From Rhodoferax sp. (GTDB taxonomy: Bacteria > Pseudomonadota > Gammaproteobacteria > Burkholderiales > Burkholderiaceae_C): DNA of 36,611 nucleotides. The DNA lies in assembly GCF_018063565.1 (NCBI RefSeq), contig NZ_JAGPBB010000039.1:1-36611 (forward strand), in the 5' to 3' direction. Below the pieces are notes generated by a model. It saw nothing but the letters and a program-made list of their open reading frames with translations. It was not told where the DNA came from and did no database searches. Positions 8,450 through 16,522 of the stretch are shown piece after piece (positions within the stretch are counted from its first letter, which is position 1; each line of letters begins with the position of its first letter). Both the position numbers and the translations under genes were made by a program.

Positions 8450-9637
8450 TCAGGCCTGACGTTCAAAGATGGCTGCGATGCCTTGGCCACCACCAATGCA
8501 CATGGTGACCAGTGCGTAGCGTCCACCAATACGCTCAAGTTCGTAGAGGGCCTTGACCGTGATCAATGCTCCGGTGGCACCAATCGGGTGTCCCAAAGAA
8601 ATACCAGAACCATTGGGGTTGACCTTGGCCGGATCGAGTCCGAGGTCACGACTCACCGCGCAGGCTTGTGCGGCAAAGGCCTCGTTGGCCTCGATCACAT
8701 CCATATCCTGCACCGTCAAACCGGCCTTTTTCAAGGCGGCCTGACTGGCGGGCACCGGGCCAATGCCCATGTATTTGGGGTCAACACCAGCGTGTGCATA
8801 GGAGACCATACGGGCCAACGGCTTCAGGCCCCGTGCCTTGGCTGTCGCCGCCTCCATGACCACGACGGCGGCTGCCGCGTCATTGATGCCTGAGGCGTTA
8901 CCTGCCGTGACCGTGCCGCCTTCTTTCATGAACGCCGGTTTGAGCTTGGCCAGCTCTGCCATGGAACAGTTGGGGCGGAAATGTTCGTCGGCCTCAAACG
9001 CCACATCACCTTTGCGGCTTTTGAGCATGACCGGCATGATCTGGCTCTTGAAGTAACCGGCTTCAATGGCGCGCTGGGCACGGTTGTGGCTTTCGACCGC
9101 CAGCGTATCCTGATCATCGCGGCTGATGCCCCATTTGGCGGCAATGTTCTCGGCAGTCAGGCCCATGTGGATTACATGAAACGGATCGTGCAGCGCGCCA
9201 ACCATCATGTCGACCATCTTGGTGTCGCCCATGCGTACGCCCCAGCGCATATTCAGGCTGGCATAAGGCGCGCGACTCATGTTTTCGGCACCGCCACCAA
9301 TGGCAATGTCGGCATCCCCCAGCAAAATGGACTGGCTGGCCGACACGATGGCCTGCAGGCCAGAGCCGCACAGGCGGTTCACGTTGAACGCCGGGACACT
9401 CTCGGCGCAGCCCCCGTTGATGGCCGCGACGCGCGACAAATACATGTCTTTCGGCTCGGTATTGACGACGTGGCCAAAGACCACGTGCCCTACGTCCTTG
9501 CCCTCGACCTGGGCGCGTGACAACACTTCACGTACGATCTGGGCGGCCATTTCAGTCGGCGCGATATCTTTCAGACTGCCACCGTAGGTTCCGATCGCGG
9601 TACGTACGGCACTGACGACAACTACTTCACGACTCAT
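8450..9637 (-). CDS. bktB: Beta-ketothiolase / acetyl-CoA acetyltransferase (BktB-like)
   Basis: The thiolase is 395 aa and catalyses reversible condensation of acyl-CoA with acetyl-CoA. All catalytic elements are visible: nucleophilic Cys90 in NRLCGSG, a His in GHPIGATGA near 351, and the second Cys in CIGGGQG near 381. The sequence resembles Cupriavidus BktB throughout, including length and EPKDMYLSRVAAINGG, so a role in ketoacyl-CoA metabolism or polyhydroxyalkanoate precursor supply is plausible. ATG 9637 is preferred over the TTG one codon earlier; GGAGA lies about 5 nt upstream. It leads the two-gene unit with the CoA-transferase/GNAT gene. Separating bktB from plain acetyl-CoA acetyltransferases rests on remembered similarity. 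Confidence 0.92.
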   Translation of the reverse strand: MSREVVVVSAVRTAIGTYGGSLKDIAPTEMAAQIVREVLSRAQVEGKDVGHVVFGHVVNTEPKDMYLSRVAAINGGCAESVPAFNVNRLCGSGLQAIVSASQSILLGDADIAIGGGAENMSRAPYASLNMRWGVRMGDTKMVDMMVGALHDPFHVIHMGLTAENIAAKWGISRDDQDTLAVESHNRAQRAIEAGYFKSQIMPVMLKSRKGDVAFEADEHFRPNCSMAELAKLKPAFMKEGGTVTAGNASGINDAAAAVVVMEAATAKARGLKPLARMVSYAHAGVDPKYMGIGPVPASQAALKKAGLTVQDMDVIEANEAFAAQACAVSRDLGLDPAKVNPNGSGISLGHPIGATGALITVKALYELERIGGRYALVTMCIGGGQGIAAIFERQA

Positions 9638-9774
9638 CAAGGTCTCCTTCGGGTTAAAAAAAGTGGATCACACGCCATCTTAGCCCCAGTTTTTGATCTT
9701 GGTTGGACTTGGGCGTCCAGGCAACCTGCACGCGAGTTGACAGGAGTCAAGGCAGTCACCGTGATGCTGGGTAT

Positions 9775-9791
9775 CATGAAACTGTTTCATG
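9775..9791. promoter_or_regulatory. Perfect 17-bp palindrome upstream of hpf-like gene
   Basis: CATGAAACTGTTTCATG has perfect 8-bp arms around a single central base. It lies 26 bp before the hpf-like start codon and about 12 bp before its AAGGA site. Its length and symmetry fit a dimeric repressor operator. A TTGACA occurs at 9737-9742, but no well-spaced -10 follows, so the promoter is not fixed. Confidence 0.5.
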
Positions 9792-9817
9792 TGCCCATCT
9801 ACAACAAGGAAAACAAC

Positions 9818-10135
9818 ATGCAAGTCCAGATCCACACCGACAATCACATCGAAGGCACAGACGCCATGTCCCAATGGGCCAGCACCACGGTGAAAGCCGC
9901 ACTGGCGCGATTTGCGGGGCAGATCACCCGCATCGAAGTCCATCTCAGTGACGAGAATGCGGGCAAGAAAAACACTTCCGAGAGCATTCAGTGCACACTT
10001 GAGGCGCGACTTGAGGGGCATCAGCCGCTAGCCATCAAGCACCATGGTGCCAATCTGAATCAAGCGATTGAAGGTGCAGCAGAGAAAATGAGTCGCTTGA
10101 TCGACAGCACCCTGGGGCGCTCGGCGCGAGGGTGA
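9818..10135 (+). CDS. HPF/RaiA-family ribosome-associated protein
   Basis: The product is 105 aa, starting at ATG 9818 with AAGGA at 9806-9810; a longer in-frame version from 9737 lacks a ribosome site. The sequence fits the short HPF/RaiA fold: an N-terminal strand MQVQIHTDN, helix SQWASTTVKAALARFAGQI, strand RIEVHLSDEN, then CTLEARLEGHQPLAIKHHG and a final helix. These proteins bind the 30S decoding region and cause dormancy or hibernation in stationary phase. It lacks the long C-terminal dimerisation domain of long HPF. It is alone on the plus strand and converges with rluA, whose stop is 10 bp away. Confidence 0.82.
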   Translation: MQVQIHTDNHIEGTDAMSQWASTTVKAALARFAGQITRIEVHLSDENAGKKNTSESIQCTLEARLEGHQPLAIKHHGANLNQAIEGAAEKMSRLIDSTLGRSARG

Positions 10136-10145
10136 GGCCAGTGGC

Positions 10146-10811
10146 CTAGAACGCCGGCGGGCTGGTAAAGTGAAGTGGTCGCCCGTCAAGCGGGTGCTGC
10201 AAGCGCAGTTCGCAGGCGTGTAGCAACAGCCGACCGGTCCTGGCCACGGCCGGTGCGGGTGTGTACAGCGCATCCCCGACGATGGGGTGGCCTATCGCCA
10301 GCAGATGCACCCGCAGCTGATGGGATCGTCCTGTCACCGGTTCGAGCAGCAGCCGTGTCGTCTGCGCATGTTTGTCCACCGCCAGAACGCGCCAGCGCGT
10401 CAAACTTGGCTTGCCCTGTGCCAGGTCAATCATGCTTTTGGGGCGATTGGGCCAATCCGCTCGCATCGGCAGATCAATGCATGACCAGTCGTGGGCCGCC
10501 AACTGGCTGTCGGGCTGCAAGATGCCCGTCACGACCGCTTCATAACGTTTGAGGATCTGCCGATTGGCAAAGCAGGCGTTCAGGTGACGCTGCACCATTG
10601 CCCCACGGGCCAGCAGCAAAAGCCCAGAGGTGGCCATGTCGAGCCGATGCACCACGCAGGCGTCAGGGTAGTGTTGCTGTACGCGCGCGCTAAGGCAATC
10701 ATGCTTGTCAGCGCCGCGTCCGGGCACACTGAGTTGCCCGGGCGCTTTGTTGACAACAATCAGCGCAGCATCGGCGTATATCAGCGCAATGTCCGGCGGT
10801 GTTGGTCCCAC
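10146..10811 (-). CDS. rluA: RluA-type pseudouridine synthase (23S rRNA / tRNA)
   Basis: The 221-aa enzyme isomerises uridine to pseudouridine. It closely follows E. coli RluA (dual specificity, 23S U746 and tRNA U32), with VVNKAPGQLSVPGR, the catalytic Asp in HRLDMATSG (near residue 58), DLPMRADWPNRPK, and TGRSHQLRVHLLAIGHPI. No S4 domain is present, as in RluA and unlike RluC/D. The start is GTG 10811, one base after the stop of the kinase gene (TGA-C-GTG), so its translation probably depends on readthrough from that gene. It ends 10 bp from the convergent hpf-like gene. Confidence 0.92.
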   Translation of the reverse strand: MGPTPPDIALIYADAALIVVNKAPGQLSVPGRGADKHDCLSARVQQHYPDACVVHRLDMATSGLLLLARGAMVQRHLNACFANRQILKRYEAVVTGILQPDSQLAAHDWSCIDLPMRADWPNRPKSMIDLAQGKPSLTRWRVLAVDKHAQTTRLLLEPVTGRSHQLRVHLLAIGHPIVGDALYTPAPAVARTGRLLLHACELRLQHPLDGRPLHFTSPPAF

Positions 10812-10812
10812 G

Positions 10813-12957
10813 TCAATCCGCGGCGGCAGTCTGGGTCAGCAACTGTTGCACCGTGTCGCACATGTCGTCCACATCGTTGGGTTTATGGATCAGGGCCTGT
10901 GCGCCGGCGGCCAGGGCGGCCTGTTCGATTTCCGGGGTGACATAGCCAGAAGCCAGTGCTACCGGCAGCGCTGGGCGTAAGGCCTTGGCGTCCAGCAACA
11001 AGTCAACGCCGCTGTAGCCGGGCATGTTGTAGTCGGTAACCAGCAGATCGACCTGCATCGGATCGGCACGCAGCGCGGCAATGGCCTGCCGCGGGTCGGT
11101 AAAGGTGAGCACCTGATAGCCCTTGCGCTTGAGAACCCGGTTGACCAAAAACACCAGGGCTTCGTCGTCGTCGACATACATGACGCGTTGCCCAGACCCC
11201 CGCGCGCTGACTCGTGGTGGTGCGAGGGGCGTCGGCATAGGCAAAGGCGTATCGGCAACCGGAAACAGCACGGTGAAACTGCTGCCCTCACCCGGGGTGC
11301 TGCTGACCTCTACCAAACCGGCGTGCGCATGCATGATGCCGTGTACAACTGACAAACCCAGGCCGGTGCCCTGGCCGACCGGCTTGGTGGTGAAAAATGG
11401 CTCGAAAATACGTTCCACAATGGCAGCGTCCATGCCACATCCCGTGTCGCTGACCGTGATTCTGGCGTGATGTCCACGCAAGCCATTGCGCCGCTCTTGG
11501 CTGCCCGGTGCATTGCGCTGGTTGTGCCGCAGTTCCACCCGGATCTGTCCGGGCTGAGCGCCAATGGCGTGGATGGCGTTGGTGCACAGATTGAGCAATA
11601 CCTGTTCAACCTGAGTGGCATCGGCCATGATTGGCGGCGCATCGGGATCGGTAGTGACCAGCAGTTCGATGGCTGGGGGCAGCGTCACACGCAGCAGGCG
11701 TACAGTCTCCTGTATGACATCGGCCAGTTGCAGGGGGAGCCGTTTCGGGGGCTCATTGCGGCTGAAGGTCAGGATCTGGCGAACCAGATCGCGCGCACGA
11801 CGCCCGGCTTTGTCAATTTCTCCCAGGCTGACGGCCGCCGGGCTGTCGGTGGCCACGTCCTGACTGGCCAAAGTCACATTGCCCAAAATGGCGCTGATGA
11901 TGTTATTGAAGTCGTGGGCAATGCCACCGGCCATGGTGCCAATCGCCTGCATCTTTTGCGACTCGCGCAACTGCACCTCCAGCCGAGCCTTGTGGGCCTC
12001 AAGTTTCTTGCTGTTGGTCAGATCGCGTGCAAACAGCGTCACCACGTCGCCGCTGGCGCGCTGCTCATATGACAGGCTGACATCGACCGCCACCACCTCA
12101 CCGCGCTGAGTCAGCCCGTTCATTTCACCCAACAGCAGATGGCTGCTCGGGCCGATGTTGCCAAGCGCCAGCTCTGCTTCGGGCAGGAACTTGCCTAGCG
12201 GCTGCCCCAGTGCATCCTCGAGCGAGCACATGAAAAGTGCGGCCGCTGCCGGATTGAACACGGTGATCAGGTGCTGCGCGTCGACGCACAGGATCGCGTC
12301 CAGTGACGAGTCGATGATGGCGCTCAGGCGGGCCTGGCTTTTCCAAAGTTCTTCGTTGCGCTCATGCAGGGCCAGAGCGCTGGTTTGCAAGGCCTGTCGC
12401 TGCGTCAGCAGTGGTCCCTGGTCAATGACCGCACAGATAAAGCTGTGCTCGTCGCCCGGAGTGTTGTCGATGCGCGCAATATGCATATCCCCGGTCAGTA
12501 TGCCGTTGGAGCCGGCCGAAAACTCCAACTCATTGAGCTCACAGGTGCCCGACTCGGTCGCACGGACGAAGCCCTGATGCACCCGTTCCACATGGGCCGC
12601 CCGGATCAGGGGAAAGAGATAGGTCAGCGGCGGATCATCTTCCAGAGGGCGCAGCAAATCCAGCGTACGCGCGTTGTTTTCCATGATCTGGCCACGCTCG
12701 TCCACCACCATCAGCGCCAGTGGCACACTGGAGAACAGGGTGACAAAACGCTCAGAGGCCCCCTCTGCCGCAGCTTGGCTGAAGCGCAGCGCCTTGTTCT
12801 GAATCTCAAGCTCAGCCTGCGAGTGGCGCAGGTCCTCCACCAAGCGTGCGGTTGAGCGGCCAACCGCATCCGAGGGCGTACGCCGTTGCGGACCGCCGAG
12901 CTGGGTTCTGGGTTGTGGCACCGCAGCGCGCCATGATGAACGAGCAGCGCCGTTCAC
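10813..12957 (-). CDS. Cytoplasmic hybrid histidine kinase (PAS-PAS-HisKA-HATPase-REC)
   Basis: The product is up to 714 aa from GTG 12957; the start is uncertain because no good ribosome site is visible. A short coiled-coil segment (~40-65) precedes PAS-like domains at ~66-180 and ~208-315. The HisKA box GGIAHDFNN places the phosphorylated His near 348. The ATPase domain shows NLCTNAIHA (N box), DTGCGM, and GTGLGLSVVHG. The C-terminal receiver (~580-705) has VDDDEA and LLVTDYNMPG with the acceptor Asp. No membrane segment is evident, so a cytoplasmic signal is sensed. No partner regulator is nearby; output must pass through the receiver or an unlinked protein. rluA follows one base later. 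Confidence 0.92.
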   Translation of the reverse strand: MNGAARSSWRAAVPQPRTQLGGPQRRTPSDAVGRSTARLVEDLRHSQAELEIQNKALRFSQAAAEGASERFVTLFSSVPLALMVVDERGQIMENNARTLDLLRPLEDDPPLTYLFPLIRAAHVERVHQGFVRATESGTCELNELEFSAGSNGILTGDMHIARIDNTPGDEHSFICAVIDQGPLLTQRQALQTSALALHERNEELWKSQARLSAIIDSSLDAILCVDAQHLITVFNPAAAALFMCSLEDALGQPLGKFLPEAELALGNIGPSSHLLLGEMNGLTQRGEVVAVDVSLSYEQRASGDVVTLFARDLTNSKKLEAHKARLEVQLRESQKMQAIGTMAGGIAHDFNNIISAILGNVTLASQDVATDSPAAVSLGEIDKAGRRARDLVRQILTFSRNEPPKRLPLQLADVIQETVRLLRVTLPPAIELLVTTDPDAPPIMADATQVEQVLLNLCTNAIHAIGAQPGQIRVELRHNQRNAPGSQERRNGLRGHHARITVSDTGCGMDAAIVERIFEPFFTTKPVGQGTGLGLSVVHGIMHAHAGLVEVSSTPGEGSSFTVLFPVADTPLPMPTPLAPPRVSARGSGQRVMYVDDDEALVFLVNRVLKRKGYQVLTFTDPRQAIAALRADPMQVDLLVTDYNMPGYSGVDLLLDAKALRPALPVALASGYVTPEIEQAALAAGAQALIHKPNDVDDMCDTVQQLLTQTAAAD

Positions 12958-13012
12958 GCAAGCCGCCGCACGGTCTGGACTTCAACCGACCACATTTGCG
13001 GCCAGTCTCGGC

Positions 13013-13162
13013 TTAACGTGGGGCGTTCTTGGCTTTGCCCCGGACAGGGACCACCGTGACAACCGTCGGGCGCACCGCATCAGCTGACACGGGCTTGGGC
13101 GGCGAGGTGTCTTTCTTGGGTTTCTTGACCATCTTGTTGCTGTTTTGCTGCCCTTTTGCCAT
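13013..13162 (-). CDS. Small basic conserved protein, 49 aa
   Basis: This short frame starts at ATG 13162 with AGGAG at 13170-13174, 7 nt upstream, and ends with TAA at 13013. The product starts MAKGQQNSNKMVKKPKKD, is Lys/Arg-rich, and has a Pro/Val-rich middle. Similar MAKGQ...SNKE-KKPKK mini-proteins are common hypothetical proteins in proteobacteria; no function is established to my knowledge. It sits 29 bp after the ushA-like gene on the same strand. The strong ribosome site and recognisable N-terminus support it as real. Confidence 0.72.
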   Translation of the reverse strand: MAKGQQNSNKMVKKPKKDTSPPKPVSADAVRPTVVTVVPVRGKAKNAPR

Positions 13163-13191
13163 GCTTGCACTCCTGGTTGGTTATCTCTGCA

Positions 13192-14829
13192 TTATCGACG
13201 CAGCACCGCTGTGCCGGGCTCGTACCTGGCAGCCACCAGCGGGCTGTTGGCGGTAATGAAGGCGCGCAACACATCGGCGTCGACGAAGCCGGTGTTGACA
13301 AAGCTGGGGTGTGCGGTCAGCTTGGGGTAGCCGTCGCCACCTGCAGCCTGAAAGTTGTTGAGCGCCAGCCGGTAGGTTTTAGCCTTGTCAAGCGCCTGGC
13401 CTTTGATGCGCACATTGCTGACAGCACCACCCGCAATCTCCAGCTCGACACCCGCAAACTGCGGGAATGCACCTGAGCCCGGGCTCATTTTGGCCGCAGC
13501 CGTCAAGTAGTCGATCACCTCCTGCCCGTTCAGGTCAACCGTGCAGACGGTGTTGGCAAACGGCTGCACCTTGAGCACGTCCTTGTAGGTGATGGCACCA
13601 GCCTTGATCGAGTCTCGCACGCCGCCTGCATTGACCACCGCAAAGTCGGCGCGCGCTCGCTCGACCATGGCCTGGCCAATCATCACGCCCAGGTTGGTCG
13701 GTTGCTTGCGCACCCGGTCGCGGTCGCCGTCGAGGGCGGCGTCCACACTGCCGATCTGCACACCGAGTTTGTCTTGACCAAACTTCTGATACGGTGTCAG
13801 CAGCGCCAGCATCTCCGCGTTTTCGGCGATGGCCGCGGTGTAGGGCACCTTGCTGGTTTTGCCGTCCGCTGCCTTGACCGACTTCTTCAGGTTGATCGGG
13901 ATCAGGGCGTACTTCACCAGTTTGAATTCGCCATTGCGATACTCGAAATCGGCGCGTCCCACGTACTTACCCCACTCATGCGCCTGCACGATCCAGGCGC
14001 CGTTCTGTCGGTCGGGCTGACAGGCACTACCCGGTACATAGGCACGGTCGAGCACGTTCTCGGCTTTCATGCAGGCCGGGTTTTGCGTGTGCCCCCCCAC
14101 CACCAGATCGATGCCATTCACGGCGCGCGCCATTTCCACGTCACCAGGGGCCTGAGTGCCGTGTTTTCCGTTTTCATAATGCCCCATGTGGGTGGCTGCA
14201 ATCACCACATCGGCCTGGCGGCGCAACTCGGGCACCACCTTGCCGGCCTCGGCAATCACGCTGCGGAATTCAAGCTGTTTCACATTGTCAGGGTGCACCA
14301 TACGCACGGTGTCCTCGGTGGTCAGGCCCATCACACCCACTTTCAGGCCGCCCAGCTCAAACACCTTGTAGGGGGCAAACATGCGCTGACCGTTTTCATA
14401 AATGTTGGCCGACAGCATCGGAAACTGGGCCAGATCACGCTGCATCTTCAACACTGGCAGCGGCTTGTCGAACTCGTGGTTGCCCACCGCCATGGCCTGG
14501 TAACCCAGCAGGTTCATGCCTTTGAAGTCTGGTATGGCGTCCTGCAGGTCAGACTCGGGGACACCCGTGTTGACGTCGCCACCGTCCAGCAGCAGGCTGT
14601 AGCCACCTTGCGCGGCCACTTCACGGCGGATGTCGTCCACCACCGTTTTGCGCGCCGCCATGCCGTACTCGCCATCGCTGTTTTGCCAGAAGTGACCATG
14701 GTGGTCGTTGGTGTGCATGATGGTGATGCGATAGGTTTTGTCTTTTTCTGCACCAGACTGCGGCGACACGGCACAGCCCGCCAGCACAGCGATCAGGCCA
14801 AGAGACAGACAAATTCGGTTGAGCTTCAT
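13192..14829 (-). CDS. ushA: 5'-nucleotidase / UshA-type lipoprotein
   Basis: The 545-aa protein hydrolyses extracellular nucleotides (and possibly UDP-sugars). It has a lipoprotein signal with lipobox LAGC near residues 16-19, so it should be anchored in the outer or inner membrane facing the periplasm rather than soluble like E. coli UshA. Metallophosphatase ligands are visible: HTNDHHGH, LDGGDVNTG, GNHEFD, ATHMGH and GGHTQ. The C-terminal substrate domain has VVNAGGVRDS and NNFQAAGGDGYP, whose aromatic residue stacks on the base in homologues. AGGAAA precedes ATG 14829. UshA versus NutA naming is a matter of choice; the family is certain. Confidence 0.92.
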   Translation of the reverse strand: MKLNRICLSLGLIAVLAGCAVSPQSGAEKDKTYRITIMHTNDHHGHFWQNSDGEYGMAARKTVVDDIRREVAAQGGYSLLLDGGDVNTGVPESDLQDAIPDFKGMNLLGYQAMAVGNHEFDKPLPVLKMQRDLAQFPMLSANIYENGQRMFAPYKVFELGGLKVGVMGLTTEDTVRMVHPDNVKQLEFRSVIAEAGKVVPELRRQADVVIAATHMGHYENGKHGTQAPGDVEMARAVNGIDLVVGGHTQNPACMKAENVLDRAYVPGSACQPDRQNGAWIVQAHEWGKYVGRADFEYRNGEFKLVKYALIPINLKKSVKAADGKTSKVPYTAAIAENAEMLALLTPYQKFGQDKLGVQIGSVDAALDGDRDRVRKQPTNLGVMIGQAMVERARADFAVVNAGGVRDSIKAGAITYKDVLKVQPFANTVCTVDLNGQEVIDYLTAAAKMSPGSGAFPQFAGVELEIAGGAVSNVRIKGQALDKAKTYRLALNNFQAAGGDGYPKLTAHPSFVNTGFVDADVLRAFITANSPLVAARYEPGTAVLRR

Positions 14830-15106
14830 GGGATTTCCTCAGGTGGTCAGGTGGTTTGATTTTGGCAGCACTGTGGCGTAACACGCAGCGGAAATACCCG
14901 CACTGGAGTAATAGTGTTAAAAACTGCCTCTAGCGCAATTAGGGTAACGATTTATTGCTATCGTATTGTTGATGTTCAACTGATGTATCGGATGTTTTAC
15001 GACCGATTCTCGGTCGACGAAATTTGATCGATGTTGGAAATACCCGACACCATGCTGTTTTTGCAGGTGCTACCTTCACGCCACTTTCAATTTCACCGAG
15101 CCCATC
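14830..15106. promoter_or_regulatory. 277-bp divergent control region (ushA / tryptophanase)
   Basis: The region separates two divergent genes. It holds a perfect 7-bp inverted repeat CGACCGA-ttc-TCGGTCG at 15000-15016, a possible operator about 90 bp before the lyase gene, and a direct repeat GGAAATACCCG at 14890-14900 and 15036-15046. I found no TnaC-like leader peptide: the small frame at 14983-15027 lacks Trp. A GCCTCTAGCGC at 14926-14936 resembles the start of the repeat at 18173. Confidence 0.4.
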
Positions 15107-16483
15107 ATGCCCAAAACCCTGATCGAACCCTTTCGCATCAAAAGCATCGAACCCATCCGAATGACCAGTCGCGACGAGCGGGTGGACCTGCTGGAAGCCG
15201 CCAAACTCAATGTGTTCAAGCTGCGCGCCGAAGACGTGTTGATTGACTGGCTGACCGACTCGGGCACCGGTGCCATGTCGAGCCGCCAGTGGGGCGCCAT
15301 CATGGAGGGAGACGAGAGTTATGCCGGCGCACGCAGCTTTTACCGGCTCGAGGCGGTCATCCAGAAGATCACCGGCATGAAGTACTTTGTGCCTACGCAC
15401 CAGGGACGTGCGGCTGAAAAGGTGCTGTTCACTGCGGTGTGCAAAAAGGGCGACGTGGTGCCCAACAACTGCCACTTTGACACCACCCGTGCCAATCTGG
15501 AGTATCTGGGCATCGAGGCGCTGGACCTGGTAATTGCCGAGGGCTTGCAGCCCGCGTTGATTCACCCCTTCAAAGGCAATATTGACCTGGCGCGCGCCGA
15601 GGCGCTGCTCAAAGAGCAGGGCGACCGCATTCCGTTTGGCATGCTCACGGTGACCAACAACACTGGCGGCGGGCAGCCGGTGGCCATGGCCAACATTCGC
15701 GCTTACGCGGCGCTGCTGAAAAAATATGGCAAGCCCTTCATCATGGACGTCTGCCGGTTCTCGGAAAACGCCATGTTCATCAAGATGCGTGAACCCGGCT
15801 ACGAGAACACGCCCATCCCCGACATCGTCAAAGAGATGTTCAGTTATGCCGACGGCGCCACCATGAGCGCCAAAAAAGACGGCATGGTCAATATTGGCGG
15901 GTTTATCGTGCTGCGCAGCGAAGAGTGGATGGACGCCGTGCGCAATGTGCTGATCATGACCGAGGGCTTTCCCACCTACGGCGGCCTGGCCGGGCGTGAC
16001 CTGGAAGCCCTGGCGGTGGGGCTGGAGGAAGGCATGCAGGAGGACTACCTGCGCTACCGCCTGCGCACGGCCGAATACCTGGGTGAGCGGCTGCAGGCAG
16101 CTGGTGTGGGCTTTGTCAAACCCACCGGTGGCCACGCGGTCTACATCGACGCGCGCACGGTGCTGCCCGACATGCCGATTGCGCATTACCCGGCCTGGGC
16201 GCTGTGCAATGCGCTGTACCTGGAGGGCGGTATTCGCGGCGTCGAGATTGGCTCGGTGATGTTTGGCAAACGCCTGACGGACGGCACCGAGACCTACCAC
16301 AGCATGGAACTGGTGCGCCTGGCTTTCCCCCGGCGCATGTACACCCAAAGCCACTTTGACTATGCGGCCGAGGTGATTGCCGAGGTCAAGGAAAAGGCGG
16401 CCAGCATCCGCGGCGTGAAGATTACCAAACAACCGCAGTTTTTGCGCCATTTCACCTGTGAGTGCGCCTGGGTGGATGCATAA
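15107..16483 (+). CDS. tnaA: Tryptophanase / tyrosine phenol-lyase family beta-eliminating lyase, probably tryptophanase
   Basis: The 458-aa PLP enzyme cleaves an aromatic amino acid to pyruvate, ammonia and indole (or phenol). Family motifs run through: EPFRIKSIEP, IDWLTDSGTGAMS, FVPTHQGRAAE, GGGQPVAMANIR, the PLP-ring Asp214 in FIMDVCRFSEN, the PLP Lys257 in SAKKDGM, EGFPTYGGLAGRD and LRHFTCE. As I recall it, tyrosine phenol-lyase needs an Arg in RSMERG; here the matching segment is RGVEIGS, as in E. coli TnaA, which favours tryptophanase. Other parts (AGRDLEALAVG, MFSYADG) look more phenol-lyase-like, so substrate remains open. No strong ribosome site precedes ATG 15107. The HAD phosphatase follows 39 bp downstream. 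Confidence 0.85.
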   Translation: MPKTLIEPFRIKSIEPIRMTSRDERVDLLEAAKLNVFKLRAEDVLIDWLTDSGTGAMSSRQWGAIMEGDESYAGARSFYRLEAVIQKITGMKYFVPTHQGRAAEKVLFTAVCKKGDVVPNNCHFDTTRANLEYLGIEALDLVIAEGLQPALIHPFKGNIDLARAEALLKEQGDRIPFGMLTVTNNTGGGQPVAMANIRAYAALLKKYGKPFIMDVCRFSENAMFIKMREPGYENTPIPDIVKEMFSYADGATMSAKKDGMVNIGGFIVLRSEEWMDAVRNVLIMTEGFPTYGGLAGRDLEALAVGLEEGMQEDYLRYRLRTAEYLGERLQAAGVGFVKPTGGHAVYIDARTVLPDMPIAHYPAWALCNALYLEGGIRGVEIGSVMFGKRLTDGTETYHSMELVRLAFPRRMYTQSHFDYAAEVIAEVKEKAASIRGVKITKQPQFLRHFTCECAWVDA

Positions 16484-16522
16484 GCTGGCGCAAGAATCAA
16501 CCCACCTGGACAAGGGTAGGAC

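Noticed and set aside
13702-14859. 385-codon plus-strand frame opposite ushA
   Set aside because: It is antisense to a complete lipoprotein nucleotidase with all metal motifs; no independent support.
14890-15046. Direct repeat GGAAATACCCG as an operator pair
   Set aside because: Two 11-mers 146 bp apart with no symmetry; could be chance, so only mentioned in the control-region entry.
14940-15106. tnaC-type leader peptide before the lyase gene
   Set aside because: The only suitable small frame (14983-15027) has no Trp or terminal Pro codon, and no boxA/rut-like region stands out.
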